From Lepus europaeus (Eukaryota; Chordata; Mammalia; Lagomorpha; Leporidae): a stretch of 64,000 nt of DNA. Position 1 is the stretch's first letter. Every line of letters starts with the position of its first letter. The position numbers and the translations under genes are program-made. The notes beneath the pieces were generated by a model. The model searched no databases and had not been told where the DNA came from. It saw only the letters and a program-made list of their open reading frames with translations. Shown here in pieces: positions 35,652-47,295 of this stretch. The DNA lies in NCBI RefSeq assembly GCF_033115175.1, contig NC_084831.1:77695502-77759501 (forward strand). Reading direction: 5' to 3'.

Positions 35652-36240
35652 CGTTGTTCCTATTGTTTCCTATTGTTTTTCCATTCTCTATTGTATTTAT
35701 TTCTTCTCCTATTTTTATTTCAGTTAGTGTGCTCTTTTTCCAGTTCCTTGATGTGTAAAGTTAGGTTTATTTGAGAATTTTCTTTTTTTTTTTTAGCATA
35801 AGTGTTTGACTGTAAACTTCTCTGTTAGTATTGCTTTTTGCTACATCCCGTAAGTTTTAGTATGTCTTGTTTTCATTTTCATTTGTCTGAAGATATTATT
35901 GATATTATCTAATTTCCATGTTTATTTCTTCTTTGATCCATTGATTATTCAAAAGTTTGCTGTTTAAGTTCCACATTTGTAAATTTTCTTTTTTTTTTTT
36001 TGCCACTATTATTCCTAATTTCATTCTGTTGTGATTGAAAAAACTGCTTGGTATGATTTTGATCTTCTAAACTTTGCTAGGTATTGTTTTGTTACCTAAT
36101 GTAATCTATCCTGGATAATGTTCTGTGTCTGATTGAGAAGAATGTATACTCAGTGTTGTTGGTTTGAATGTTCTGTGTGTGTCTGTTAGGTCGTATAGGT
36201 GTCCACTGTTTTTTGCTGAGTGATTTCTAGAATATAGAAA

Positions 36241-38000
36241 TAGTGGGAGTTAGTTAGCGTACTTGTAACTGGTACAGTTTAATTTTTCTTAGAGAACCTA
36301 AATTCACATTTTACAGCTGTCTTTTTTCTTTTATATGTTCTTATGAGAAATAGTCCCTTCAATTGAATGATAATGTGAATTAAGAGTTGAGTCTATTTAC
36401 TGTTTTGATTTGTACTATTTTTTGTATTGTAAATAACTTTCTTAAATATAAGTGTATACTTCAGAGGAATAAAATGGATAAATCTATCCATATTTAGATA
36501 TCCTATTTTAAGTGTGAAAATAACAGCAGTTCAAGTTAAGGCCAGCAGAGTTACAGACATTCATTATGTATTGGATGGATTAGCAGCCTTGAAAGGTTAC
36601 TGTTTTCTATATAGTTTCCATCTTGTTTCTTAAATCCCTTAGAAGGAAGGAAAGCCAAATTTGTTGAAGTAGTAAAGCCGCATCCTACTCCTTTGGAATA
36701 GTGACTGCTGTGCTGTGACTCAGAGCAGGGAGAAAAGGTTCTTCCAGCTGCCTCTGGGCTGTTGTCTTTACTATTAGTGATTAGGATTTGAAATGTTCAA
36801 GTGTATCTAGTAGGAAATTAAAAAACAAATTCATTGAGACATTTTGAAAAGAATGACCTTCTCTAGACTAGTTCACGGTTTTTGATTTATTCTGTAAGTT
36901 ATGTACCAACAAGAAAAGTAGCTGTTTGTGTGGGATTGTTTGTTTTCAGAAAGATGGGGTGAGGTAGAGATATGGCATGGATGAGTTACTGTGTGATTTC
37001 AGAGGAGAGCAAGCAGCCTGAGGGAAGAGACCTATTACAGAGGTGAGAAATGATGCCCAAAGGTGACAGAGTTGTCACAGGCACTTGCTTCTGGGGCTGC
37101 TGCTGACTCAGGGCTCCAAAGCTTCTAACTCACACACCTGGCCCAGCCTGACTCACACTGCCAAGCAGACTTTGCATCTGGCCTCCATCTATCCATTTGT
37201 CCTATTCCCGAACCACTTTTCGGAATAAGGCAGGGAACAACCTGGCTCTTCATCCTTCAGCTGATTTGAGATTGTCCATCCCATTAGGCAGTGAGTTTCC
37301 AAAGCTTATCACATTCCTGGTTCACAGTAAGCAGGTTAAAATTAATTAATTAGTGGCTGGATTAAAACATTAATTAAAGGTGTTTGGATGGGGACATTTA
37401 ACTGATAAGAATCAAGTAGGACTTCTAATCCCTGGATGTTGAACAGAGGTGACTGACATAGGCAAAGTTGTGGGAACTGTAATGTTTAGGACGTTGCCCG
37501 ATTGGGTTTCCATACAAACTAGAAAGCTATGTGTGAATCAAGTCTTGGAATACTAGGATAAAGAGTTTGGAATACACAGAGGCCTTGATGAATTATTTGC
37601 TTTTTAAGCAGTTTAGCTTGGATATGCTGCAGCTAAATGCAGTCAACTCTTATTTGTCCAAACATTAAAAAATGAAAAATGTCTTGTCAAAAACCTTTGA
37701 ATCTTCCCTTCTATTTTTAGGCCTGCCTTTTAGCCAGATACTACTTGTTAGTATGAAGGGAGAGAGAGAAAGGAATGCTTTCTCTTTAATGTCTTTATTC
37801 TTAGGTATGTCATAGGCAAAAAGATCATTATTAATTTATTAATATCAGAATTAAATTACTGTTAGCAAAGCCTGTTTTAAGGCATGGGCAAAGAATAGGT
37901 TAATCTAATTTTGAAAATAAGTTATAGAGATCAAGGCAGTTAAAAAAAAAGTACATTTCCCTGCATAAAAATAATTTGACATTCAGAATATTAACTTTAT
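36241..38000 (+). other. SAMD13: SAMD13 intron 2, unique sequence
   Basis: About 1.8 kb free of SINEs, with no exon or repeat that I recognise. A cluster of homeodomain-type TAATTA/TTAATTA cores occurs at 37338-37378, which may mark a regulatory element. Confidence 0.5.
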
Positions 38001-38016
38001 AAAAGGAGTGATATGG

Positions 38017-38315
38017 GGGCTGGCACTGTGGCATAGCAGGTAAAGCCGCCAGTTCAAGTCCTAGCTGCTCCACTTCTGATCCAGATCTCTGCTATGGCCA
38101 AAGAAATCAGTAGAAGATGGCCCAAATCTTTGGGCCCCTGCACCCACATGGGAGACCTGAAAGAAGCTCCTGGCTCCTTGCTTCAGATCTGCGCAGCTCT
38201 GGCCATTGCATACAACTGGGGAGTGAACCAGCAGTTGGAAGACCTCTCTCTCTCACTTCTCCTCTCTCTCTGTGCGACTCTGACTTTCAAATAAATAAAA
38301 TAAATCTTTAAAAAA
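38017..38315 (+). mobile_element. C-type SINE with deleted head segment
   Basis: Forward SINE. The head 'gggctggcactgtggcatag' jumps directly to 'gccgccagttcaagtcc', so about 30 bases with the CATCCCATATGGG box are missing. The 16-bp target duplication aaaaggagtgatatgg (38001-38016 and 38316-38331) is exact. Confidence 0.94.
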
Positions 38316-38331
38316 AAAAGGAGTGATATGG

Positions 38332-38771
38332 CAAATATATCATCATGTCAACTAGCATTCAAAGAAACTTTTATGCCAAACTTTGAAGTAGAAATGTAAT
38401 CAATGAATACAATGAAGTTGTGAAGTCACATGTAGATTGTATTTGTCCAGACTACCCTTTTGAGCTGATCAGCCCTTAGAATCTGTAAGATCCTTCAGAA
38501 CTACAAAAATGTCCATGTGCTAGACTTAGATAAAGAAAGTCAACTATTTTCCACCTGATTTTATATACTGTGAAGGAAATATAGACTTTTGGTACCAGCA
38601 TTTAAAATTATGATGTGCCAACATGGAAAAGTTCATAATAACGCCTCAATTAATCTGCCTATCTGTGACATTTATTTAATTTCTGTCTTCATGATTTTAT
38701 CTCTAGTTTTATTTAAAATGGAAGTGATTATTTAATGAAGAGATAATCATTTCCTAGTGTGAATTATCAGT
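38332..38771 (+). other. SAMD13: unassigned intronic sequence
   Basis: AT-rich, with no gene or repeat that I recognise. Confidence 0.5.
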
Positions 38772-38787
38772 ACATGATTTGATTTTT

Positions 38788-38924
38788 TTATATATAATAT
38801 TTTTTACTTAGTAAATATAAATTTCCAAAGTACAGTTTATGGATTACAATGGCTCCCCCCCCCCATAATTTCCCTCCCACTCACACCCCTCCCATCTCCC
38901 ACTCCCTATCCCATTCCATTCACA
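38788..38924 (-). mobile_element. very short rabbit L1 3' end
   Basis: Only 137 bp of L1 3'UTR in reverse orientation ('aaatataaatttccaaagta', 'cagtttatggattacaatgg'). It is flanked by an exact 16-bp duplication acatgatttgattttt at 38772-38787 and 38925-38940. It arose from an extremely 5'-truncated insertion. Confidence 0.92.
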
Positions 38925-38940
38925 ACATGATTTGATTTTT

Positions 38941-39829
38941 ATCAGTACATTATATATCTAACCATTTGCACAAGGGCTACAAGGTAAACTGGGTTAATTG
39001 GAAACATTGATTTTATTACATGAAGAGACTGAAAAGGAACAGTTTCTGTCTTCCATTTCTTTCTAATTTTTTGTAATACATGTACATATGAGAGTTTGTG
39101 CTTAGAAAAATACTAATATATCTTAATATATGCTCTAAGAAACATTTTGCTAGGATGATAGTGAATAATAAATATTAAATGAAATGGCACTTTTATATCT
39201 GCCATCTCATTTCATCAGTTGAAAATTAGCAGCTGCAGGGGAACCACCATTTGAGAGATATTTCAAATTGTCACTTAAATTCCTCCTGGATTTGATATGT
39301 ATACACTATAAGAAAAGATGTGGAGAAAATTGTTCAGTTTATAAAGGAATAAGGTTAAGTGTCTATTTGGCCACAAGTATCAGTCCTTGAGGAGACGTAT
39401 TATTTCCCAGCAGGGAAAGATGCCCCTTAATTCCTTCCTCTAAAATGTCCCATTGTCAGATAGTATTTGGCCTTGGCTTCCTCCCCAAACTCCCCAACCC
39501 ACCCAACCCACCCTTGCTCTTCATGTTGTTTTGGATCATTTTCAGCTTCCCTTAAAAGTGTTGCTGAAACTATTGGAAGGACCCAATGCAGTCACCCATC
39601 ATGTATTAACATCAGCAATCTAGGAGTGATGACGTGTGCCTGAGTACGTGTGTCTCTGCAAGCCATCTCCCTATCAGGGCCTAGTTTAGAGTGTGTTTTG
39701 AGAAACAAAGGCCTTTTAAACTTGTCGTTGAAAATCTTCACGTGTTCAAGTCAGGCAGAACTTGTCAGGCACTTGACTGCATGCATTCTCGGTGGCACTG
39801 TGTTCACGCCTTGGTTCTAGCATTTAGTG
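38941..39829 (+). other. SAMD13: unassigned intronic sequence
   Basis: AT-rich on the left. Two copies of 'cccacccaacccaccc'-like sequence occur near 39495-39510. No exon is recognised. Confidence 0.45.
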
Positions 39830-39975
39830 TTAGCTGTTCTGCTTTCCCTCCCCAGATTGCCAGTTCCTTGAGGGCCAAGACTTACATTCTCTGTCTCTGT
39901 AACCCTATATGTAGCATAATAGTGAGAAGACCGTCGTAGGCTTGCAGTAAATAGTCTTTGAATCAGTCAATAAGT
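39830..39975 (+). mobile_element. L2 LINE, 3' end
   Basis: 'gattgccagttccttgaggg', 'ctctgtctctgtaaccctat' and a final 'agtctttgaatcagtcaata' follow the L2 3' end in forward orientation. Confidence 0.65.
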
Positions 39976-40079
39976 ATAGTTAGAAAAGCATAGATTTGGA
40001 GCCAAGTAATTCGGGAATCCAATTCTTGTTTTACCTCCTATATAATTTTCAATGAGTTTCTCAACCTTTCCAAGCCCCA

Positions 40080-40360
40080 AAGCATCCCACAGTAACCAGT
40101 TCCTAAGGAGTTGGGTGAAATGCTTATAGTAGACTGGTTGTCAGTCCACTGAACATAACAGATCTTTACTGTGTGTGGGCTACGCACCAGGCAGGGCTGT
40201 GGTAGCTGCCAGTGAGCTGCACAGATGAAGATAGGCAGGTTTTGTTTCTCAAAATCTGAGTAGTCTAATGTGACTTTTCCCAAATTATTTAGGGCTTCCT
40301 AGGTGGAGAAGGGAGGAGGCTAGTAAAGTTACCCTTAAACAGATCAGTCACTAAATATAT
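40080..40360 (-). mobile_element. L2 LINE fragment
   Basis: 'tttactgtgtgtgggctacg' followed by 'caccaggcagggctgtgg' is the decayed form of the antisense L2 phrase (ttattgagc…ctatgtgccaggcactgtg). The borders are approximate. Confidence 0.5.
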
Positions 40361-40504
40361 TGATTAGTTTCCAACCTCTTGTTTCCTCTAGGTGGATTTC
40401 CTCATCCTACATATGAGAGGATGCTAGTTATGCATTACTCCAGTTCACCATGGTGTCCTGCCAGCAGTTCTACAAAATCTTTGCTAGTACCCCAGAATAT
40501 TGCA

Positions 40505-40845
40505 GAAATGAGGCTAGCATTGTGTCAGCAGGTTAAGCTGCTGCTTTCAATACCAGTATCCCATGTTGGGATGTTCAATTCAGGTCTAGGCTGCTCTGCT
40601 TCTGATCCAGCTGCCTGCTAATGCATCTGGGAAAGCACCAGATGATGGCCCAAGTCCTCTCCCACTCACTTGGGAGACCTGGGCGCTGTTTCAGGCTCCT
40701 GGCTTCAGCCTGGCCTTGTCCCTGCTGTTTGTGGCCTTTAGGGAAGTGAACCAGTGGATGGATAATGTCTCTCTGTCTCCCTGTATCTGACCTCCTCTTT
40801 CCCCTTCAGTCTGCCTTTCAAACAAACAAATAAATCTTTTAAAGT
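40505..40845 (+). mobile_element. C-type SINE
   Basis: Forward SINE, moderately diverged ('tgaggctagcattgtgtcag'), with an (AAAC)n/(AAAT)n tail. The flanks agaatattgcag and agtaatattgcag look like a decayed duplication. Confidence 0.9.
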
Positions 40846-41272
40846 AATATTGCAGATTTCTGGAAGTGATGATGTTCTATCCCAACAGAATTAGCATCAG
40901 AAAAGCCTCCTGTCTTAAAATCACAACATAACATACTTCATTATTAAATTGAATAACTTTTTTATGAAGGAAGGCAACTAATTGAAGTCAACCACATAAA
41001 GAGTAAAATTAGATGTTTTCTGGGACTCCTTAAGTATGTCCAATGGGACTGCTCAGTGCTATAAGTGAGTTGATTAAAAAACTCAAAAAGATCTGTTAGA
41101 ACAATGAACTCCTTTTCAAACATTCTTCAAGGCCACCTTCAGCAAGAGGGGGAAAGAAAATGGTACCTTGAAGAGGGTCCCAAATGTCAGCTCATGATTG
41201 CGTGTGTAAATGGAAAATCTCAGCACATGGGATAATTTTTATAAATGTTTAGCAGTGATTTAAAAATACATA
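40846..41272 (+). other. SAMD13: unassigned intronic sequence
   Basis: Unique sequence with no recognisable exon or repeat. Confidence 0.5.
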
Positions 41273-41600
41273 GGGGCAGGTATTTGGCCTGTCAGTTAAG
41301 ACACCAATTAAGATGTCTGCACACCATATTGGAGTACCTGAGTTTGATACCTGGCTCTGGCTCTGACTGTAAACTCTCGTGTCCTGCTAATGCAGACCCT
41401 GGGAAGCAGTGATGATGGCTTAAGTAATTAGGTTCCTGCTACCCATGAATGAGACCTAGATTGCATGCTTGGCTCTAGTCCATGCCATTGTGGATGTTTC
41501 AGGAATGAACCAGGGGATGGGAACTCTTTCTGTGTGTCTGTTTCTCTCTCTCCCTCCCTCTCTCTCTCTTTGTCTACTTCTCAAATAAATTTTAAATTTG
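41273..41600 (+). mobile_element. old C-type SINE
   Basis: Forward, diverged SINE: 'taggggcaggtatttggcct' to 'ctacttctcaaataaatttt'. The head box differs from the main group ('gatgtctgcacaccatattg'), as in older subfamilies. Confidence 0.8.
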
Positions 41601-42129
41601 AAATACATGGTTAATATTTGACAATGCTAAGGTGAAAAATGTTTTTTCCTCCAATGTATATTGCCTGTTAAATGATAGCAAGGGTGGGTGTGCATGCATG
41701 TCATACATGTGCATGGCTGCATTTGTATATGGTCATGCAGTGCTTATAGATTGACAGTCTCTAAGCCCAAAAGGAAAAACACTTCTCATTAATAAGCACT
41801 AGTCCTAAATGTTTTTAGGTAAAGTGCTGTTGAGAAATTGGTAATCGCATGGGCTATTTATTAGTGACTCCCTTTTCTTTAACTGAACAGAAGTTGTTTT
41901 TTTGGGTTCTTTGTTAGTTTGTTTACTCAAATATCTCAAGTTTCTGCTTTGAGCAAAACACTATGCCAAGGGTGAGGCAGGGTGAGGCAGCTAGTCTATT
42001 GATTTTTAGATGTTTGAAAACCTTCAGGAAATACTTTATTTCCACTAAAAGTAACTTCAATCTTTTCAACTTTTCTAAGTGTTCAATCTCTGCAAGCTTA
42101 GTTCCAGGCCTAGTTCTCTTTTCATCCTC
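41601..42129 (+). other. SAMD13: unassigned intronic sequence
   Basis: Contains a tandem 'gggtgaggca' pair near 41970-41990. No exon is recognised. Confidence 0.45.
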
Positions 42130-43030
42130 TTTCAAGATTTCAGTTACCATCCAAATGCCTCTGTCTGAATGTGTCTGTAGCCCACTCCTCTGCATTGAGT
42201 TTCAGACTCAAATCCCACACTAAGTCTCCACTTAGACATGAATGGTGCCTCTAATTTAACATGTCTAACTAAACATGGGGGTACCATCTCTGTGATATTA
42301 CCACCACCCACTCAGTTCCCCTATAACACTTCTGTTTCCTCTCCATCTAGCACCATTAAGTCATACTAATTTATTTGTTAAACTTCTTCTTTTTTTAAGA
42401 TTTATTTATTTTTTTAAAGGCAGGGTTACAGCCCATATGGGATGCCAACACTGCAGGCAGCAGCTTAACCCACTACACCACAGCACGAGCCCCATTAAAC
42501 TCCTTTTAAATCCACACACTTCTCTCCTTTTCCATAGCACTACTGTAGTCCAAATTACCATGATCTCCTGCATAGATGATTGCAGTAGCTTCTCATTGGT
42601 ACCTCTTCTTTCCCTCAGCTCCTCTCTAATACTCTCCTTTTTAAAACGTGAACCTAATCTGATCATCCTCTTTACAGAAGGCTGTTTAACAACTTTGTAT
42701 TGCTCTTAGAAAAAATAGAAAATCCTGAGTGTGGTGTTGGAGACTTTCCACAGCCTGGAATAATCTTCATCTGACCTCATATGGTCAACTTTTGACTGCT
42801 ATTTAGGCTGTACCTCAAAAGAAACTTACATAGGAAAGCTTCCCCTGCCCCTAAAACTGTCATGATACATTGCACCTGTCCTTGCTAGTGTTTAACATGA
42901 CCTGCAGCAATGTGTTTATTTGTATAATTCTTTATCAGTGTCCTCCCCCAGGACTATAAGACTCATAAGGATAAGAGCTGAGTCTGTTTCACTCATTAAG
43001 CTGTTCCTAGCTGAAGAGGTTGGGGGTTTT
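42130..43030 (+). mobile_element. L2 LINE, ORF2 3' part and 3' end
   Basis: In order: 'gtctccacttagacatgaat' and 'aatttaacatgtctaactaa' (42224-42270), 'gatgattgcagtagcttctc' (42575), 'cctaatctgatcatcctc' (42653), and 'ggactataagactcataagg' (42951). All follow the L2 consensus order in forward orientation. A short SINE remnant sits at 42384-42494. Confidence 0.75.
42384..42494 (-). mobile_element. C-type SINE, internally deleted
   Basis: The A-tail end (aagatttatttatttt…aaggcagggttacag) joins directly to 'cccatatgggatgcc' and the head, so about 230 internal bases are missing. The flanks ttaaacttctt and ttaaactcctt mark the insertion. Confidence 0.88.
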
Positions 43031-44010
43031 GTTGCAAAGGACCTCCTAAGTCAAGTTAAGCTATTTATAGTTTATCATAAGGACAGCAGAAAGGTTTTGA
43101 GAGATTTTAAGCAGAGGAATAGTGTGGTCAGATGAACACTCAGAGCAGGAGACTCACCTTGGATGAGGTGGAAAGGAAAATACTGAACTGTGGAAATGAG
43201 GCAGTCACAGGAACTGCCTATCATTGGCACTCTCTGTTCTGCTCCTCTCACGCTCCTCTGTGAATCTAGTGAGGAGGGCTGCCTTTGATGTCTGTTGTCA
43301 CCTGTGTATTCATTTGGACAGTATTGATTGAGTTCTTAAGTATATGCTTCACACCAGGAACAATAAAATGAGAAATGTTCTGGGCTCACATGTGTACCCC
43401 TAGCCCACATTTTACACTCCAGTGGGAGGAACTATCCAATAATCGGTAAAATCCAGTGCACAGGATGCTACAAGGGGACTTTGAATGGAACTCTAGAACT
43501 GAAAGGAGCTTATGATAAAAAGCTGTCCGAGCTGGAAAATGCTAGGTAGCCTTTGAACTGCTTGGAATGGTGGGGTTTTATGGAGTAGAGGCAGTTGAAG
43601 GGGGCATTGTAAGTGGCTGGGATAGAGTGTGCAAGGCCTGGATCCATGAAAGGGCATGACCTGTCAGAGAATGGCTTTATCCCTGGATATTTAGGGATGG
43701 GAATGAGGAAGATGATAGGAGATGGGAAGAGAGAGATAAACTGGGTCCCCTTGTAAAGGACCTGGTGTTCTTAACTGAAGTGTGTGACTGGGCCACTCTG
43801 AATATCACAATTAGAAAAGAAAGTATGGGAAATTATATTAGAGGTTACATAGTCATTAGGAAAGCAGTAACTAAGCCAGTGAGAGTAATGGCCTTCTTTC
43901 TGGATACAAGAAACCTAAGAGTGATTCTGATCCTGCAAGAGGTGGACTGAGCTCTGGGCCTCCAAGGGAAGAAGGCCTGTCAGCTGGGAGGTCAAGCAGT
44001 TATTCTGGAC
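43031..44010 (-). mobile_element. L2 LINE fragments, antisense
   Basis: Two decayed antisense L2 pieces. One is 43031-43210 ('gattttaagcagaggaatag', 'tggtcagatgaacactc'). The other is about 43290-44010 ('tattgattgagttcttaag', 'gcaaggcctggatccatgaa'). Their order is not collinear with one element, so at least two insertions or a rearrangement is needed. They end just before SAMD13 exon 3. Confidence 0.55.
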
Positions 44011-44060
44011 ACATCCTATGCATGCACCGCAGGGTGACTGTCTGGATTCGTGTTTTGCAG

Positions 44061-44172
44061 TTCTGTGGAAAATGGAAGACCACCTGATCCTGCAGACTGG
44101 GCCGTGATGGATGTCGTCAATTATTTCCGGACAGCAGGATTTGAGGAGCAAGCTAATGTTTTCCAAGAACAG
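44061..44172 (+). CDS. SAMD13: SAMD13 coding exon 3 (first half of SAM domain)
   Basis: The 112-bp exon lies between a good acceptor (tgttttgcag, AG at 44059-44060) and a donor (cag|GTAACT). It completes the split Asn codon of exon 2 and encodes [13 protein letters not shown] followed by [20 protein letters not shown] and FQEQ, 37 further residues. The W-x4-V-x2-Y-F…G-x2-E…F pattern is helices 1 and 2 of a SAM domain. With exon 2 this gives 55 continuous residues that match mammalian SAMD13 as I recall it, apart from a few changes such as Ala for Val in 'FRTAGF'. The intron after it is phase 0. The following exon (starting about E-I-D-G-K in relatives) is not in the window, so the gene is cut by the right edge. 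SAMD13 consists of little beyond this domain; its role is unknown. Confidence 0.93.
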
Positions 44173-44614
44173 GTAACTCAGTCTGGAGATATGTTGTGAA
44201 CACAGTGCCCTCCCTTGCCCACAGTGGGAGGAAGTGGTGAGGAGGAGGACCAAAGAGCAGTGAGGGATCAGCCAGGATCTAAGAAACTGAGTGGGGAGAG
44301 GGAGAGTCTAATGATTCCTTCCTGCAAGAGAGAAGCGCCAGTCTTGAGGCACAGTGGAGCTGCTGAGAGGAGGGCAAAAGCTCATTAACATCAGTGTCTT
44401 CTGAATGACTGATCGTGCTCAGGGTATAGGTCATCAGCCCTATCTTTAATGCAGGTATACCAGAAAGCAGGAAACAGGGAAGAAAAGGAAGGGTCAGCTT
44501 TGACTGAGAGACATGCCATACCTGCTGCTGCTGTCCTTGGCACCTGCTGAATCCATAAATTGGAGTTTGCTGTCTAGGTGTTGGTGGTGAAGTGCAGTAA
44601 GCACAAGACTTAGC
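44173..44614 (+). other. SAMD13: SAMD13 intron 3, unassigned
   Basis: Unique purine-rich sequence after the donor. No repeat or exon is recognised. Confidence 0.5.
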
Positions 44615-44815
44615 ATCAAATTCTGGTTTTTCTATCTCTGTGTGACCTCACCCAAGTTACTGTACCCCTCTGAGTCTTGCTTTCACACCCGTAAGGGGAG
44701 GCTAGGAATGCTTAACTTTATAGGGACGTTATTGTGAGGATTAAAGGACAATATGTACAAAACACCAAGGAAAGGCCCTGGCATAGTGTTGATGTTCAAA
44801 GACTGTTAATTCCTT
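44615..44815 (+). mobile_element. MIR SINE
   Basis: 'tgtgtgacctcacccaagtt' then 'actgtacccctctgagtctt', 'attgtgaggattaaaggac' and 'ggccctggcatagtgttgat' are the MIR core and 3' sequence in order, forward orientation. Confidence 0.85.
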
Positions 44816-45289
44816 TCCCTCAGGTCCAACGTTGGTATTGGAAGTGGGAGAGAAGAGCAGGGTCCTCTAAGTTTGGATGATTCATGGCTCTATTTTGTGG
44901 GCTAAACCTGCTGTGTAAGGTTGATCCTCAAGGGGCTCTGATGATGACAAGGCAAACTGGGGGAATGTGTAGTCCACCCCACATTAGCTTTGTAGCAAAA
45001 CACAATCAAGGCTGCAGTTTTCCAAGCATTTAATTTACTTTTCTAATGTTATGATATAGCTGAAGGAGTCATAAACTGAAAATGAATCTAGCTGCATGTT
45101 GTACATCCCTGCTTTAAGCCCTTGCTTATTCTCTTAAGCTATTGGTTGTATATCCTAAATTTGGATAACGTGAACATTTCTAATACCACATACACCAATC
45201 TGTAGATTTCTCTCCACCAATATTTCCTTCCAACTTGATCCTTATACATATGTATTCTTTGCTAGTGTGGAAAATCTTCCAAAATAGAA
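44816..45289 (+). other. SAMD13: unassigned intronic sequence
   Basis: Unique sequence with no exon or repeat that I recognise. Confidence 0.5.
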
Positions 45290-46240
45290 TGTTAAATTAC
45301 TTACACCCACCTGAAGAACTAAAATTAGAAAGACTGTTAATGCCAAATGTTCATGAAGATGTGTAGCAACCAGAACTCTCCTTCATTGTTGGTAGGAGTG
45401 TAAAATAAACACTCATACAGCTACCCCATGATCCAACAATTTTACTCCTGGGTATTTGCCTAAGGGAAATGAAAACATATGTCTGTAAAGATTTATACAG
45501 AATTAGTCTTAGTGGCTTTTTAATAATAGTAAAAAATTAGAAGTATAAGTATACATGAATAGAAAAATGAATGTAAAAACTGGTGTATTCAAACAATGGC
45601 ATATTACCCAATATAAAAAAATTTTAAAAATATATAAACAACTGATACAACTATGAAAAAGTTTCAAAAACATAACACTGAGTGGGAGAGGCCTTACAGA
45701 ACAGAATTCATACTGAATGGTTCCATTATGGTGACTTTTCAGAAGAGGGAAACAAATCAGTGATAGACAAAATTCAGAACATTGACTCCTCTGGATGGGA
45801 AAGGGCAGGGAATGACTGGGAAGGATATGAGGAAGCTTCTAGGTAGTGGTACCAGCTATAGCTTGACAAGGGTGTGAGTTACAGCTGTATGCATTGGTCA
45901 CTACATATACACAAACATATGTAAATAATTCAGATTTGTGAATTATATGGCCTATAAGTTGTACCTAAAAATATATATGAAAAAGTATTAAATGATAGTA
46001 TGCAAACTGCAGTATTTAGGAGGGAAGTATACTGCTATTTACAACTTACTTTAAAATGTACCAGGAATTATAGGTAGACAAATAGAGGGATACCTAGATG
46101 GATAGACATGTGATCAAGTAAGTACAGAAAATATTAAGTGTAGAATATGGATGGTAGGAATGCAGGTGTTCACTATAAAACTCTGACAACATTTCTTTAT
46201 GTGTGAAAATTTTATAATAAAATTATGATGCAAAATAACA
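45290..46240 (+). mobile_element. L1M, 3' end
   Basis: Forward old L1: 'agaactctccttcattgttg', 'ccccatgatccaacaatttt', 'tactcctgggtatttgccta' and 'acaatggcatattacccaat' in the right order, then the 3'UTR to about 46,235. No frame remains. Confidence 0.8.
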
Positions 46241-47295
46241 GCTCAGGTTGGAAATTGGAAGGCAGCTGGTTAGCTGGAAAGTATTTTAGTTTGGTTTTTA
46301 ATGATACACAGTCCATTTGTGTCATTGCAGATGAGTACTCCCTTCTAAAATTAAATTTAAATAATATTGTTAAAGGTTAACAACAAAAAATGACTTGGCT
46401 AAAAGGTCTCTTGGCCAGATTCCCAGCTGCCCCAAAACCTCTCTCTCTCAGCCTTTGCCAAGACACCTCTGAAGCCAACATCCTGATGGAAGTTGGGGCA
46501 TGGGGTGCTCTCTCGGCTCTCCTGATTCTGGGTAGGACCTCAGAATTGATACTGGCCAACTATGACCTCATTCTGGCAGCAGCAAAAGAGAAGATTCACG
46601 GAGAAATCCTTCAGTGGGGAAATGAGCATCATCTTTCTACTGTGTTGGGTGGGCCAACTTGGGAGCCTGAGAAATGAATCCCCCAGAAGATTGAAGTCTT
46701 ACGAGCATGGCCCAGAAACTCAAATTACTTAATTCTCATGGAAGGATGATTGGGTTACAGGAAGAGTCTCCTGAAGTATTCTCTAGAAGTGATTCAGATA
46801 TTTTTCATGATCTGAAAAAAATTCTCTTCTTTTTCACCCTTTCCATAAAAGGAAGTAGAGGGTGAGGAGGGAGTCACTGGCCAAGCCCAGGCTGGTAAAG
46901 TGAGTAGTTCCTGTGATTTTCAGAGCACTGAGGACTCATGTTCTGTGCTGTTAACCTTCCTCTTCCAGTATCATGCTCAGCAGCCACCAACACCATACTT
47001 CCAGGATCTTCCTGGTAATGAGCCTCAAGTAGTTGGTGTTTAACCAGATGCATACTGATGGGAAGAATGCTGGTCACCTCCAGACTGCTGGTCACCCATC
47101 CTCTAGGTCACAGCCGCTGAGAAACAATAAGAATGGCCACATTCATAAATCTCCTTCAGGATAGCTCTGCTCTGCCAATCGATGGAAGCAGGCCAGGAAT
47201 GGAGAGCATCCGCTAAATCACCTCTGAAGGAGGAAAGTACAGAGAGGAGCACAACTGCCAGTGACGTAGGAGTTTATGGTTTCATGGATGATAGT
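46241..47295 (+). other. unassigned intronic sequence with a 95-codon open frame
   Basis: A + strand frame (46390-46677) starts MTWLKGLLARF and ends GGPTWEPEK. It is GC-richer than its surroundings and is not part of a repeat that I know. Downstream bases to 47,275 have the texture of an old processed pseudogene or decayed repeat. I recognise no protein family in any frame. No strong splice sites bracket the frame. Confidence 0.3.

Larger units (their letters stand above)
31490..36240 (-). mobile_element. ancient L1M, 3' end through ORF2 (about 3.4 kb without SINEs)
   Basis: Continuous reverse complement of old L1: 3' part 'cttagcataaatgccctcaa' and 'gatattccattgtgtatgta' (31,700-31,790), C-terminal ORF2 region to about 33,400, then the reverse-transcriptase region to about 34,600 ('gcaagagtaggcattcttgc' at 34108). 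The 5' part of ORF2 (35,050-36,220) includes 'cattgattattcaaaagttt'. Four SINEs sit inside. Frames are broken throughout. Confidence 0.85.
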
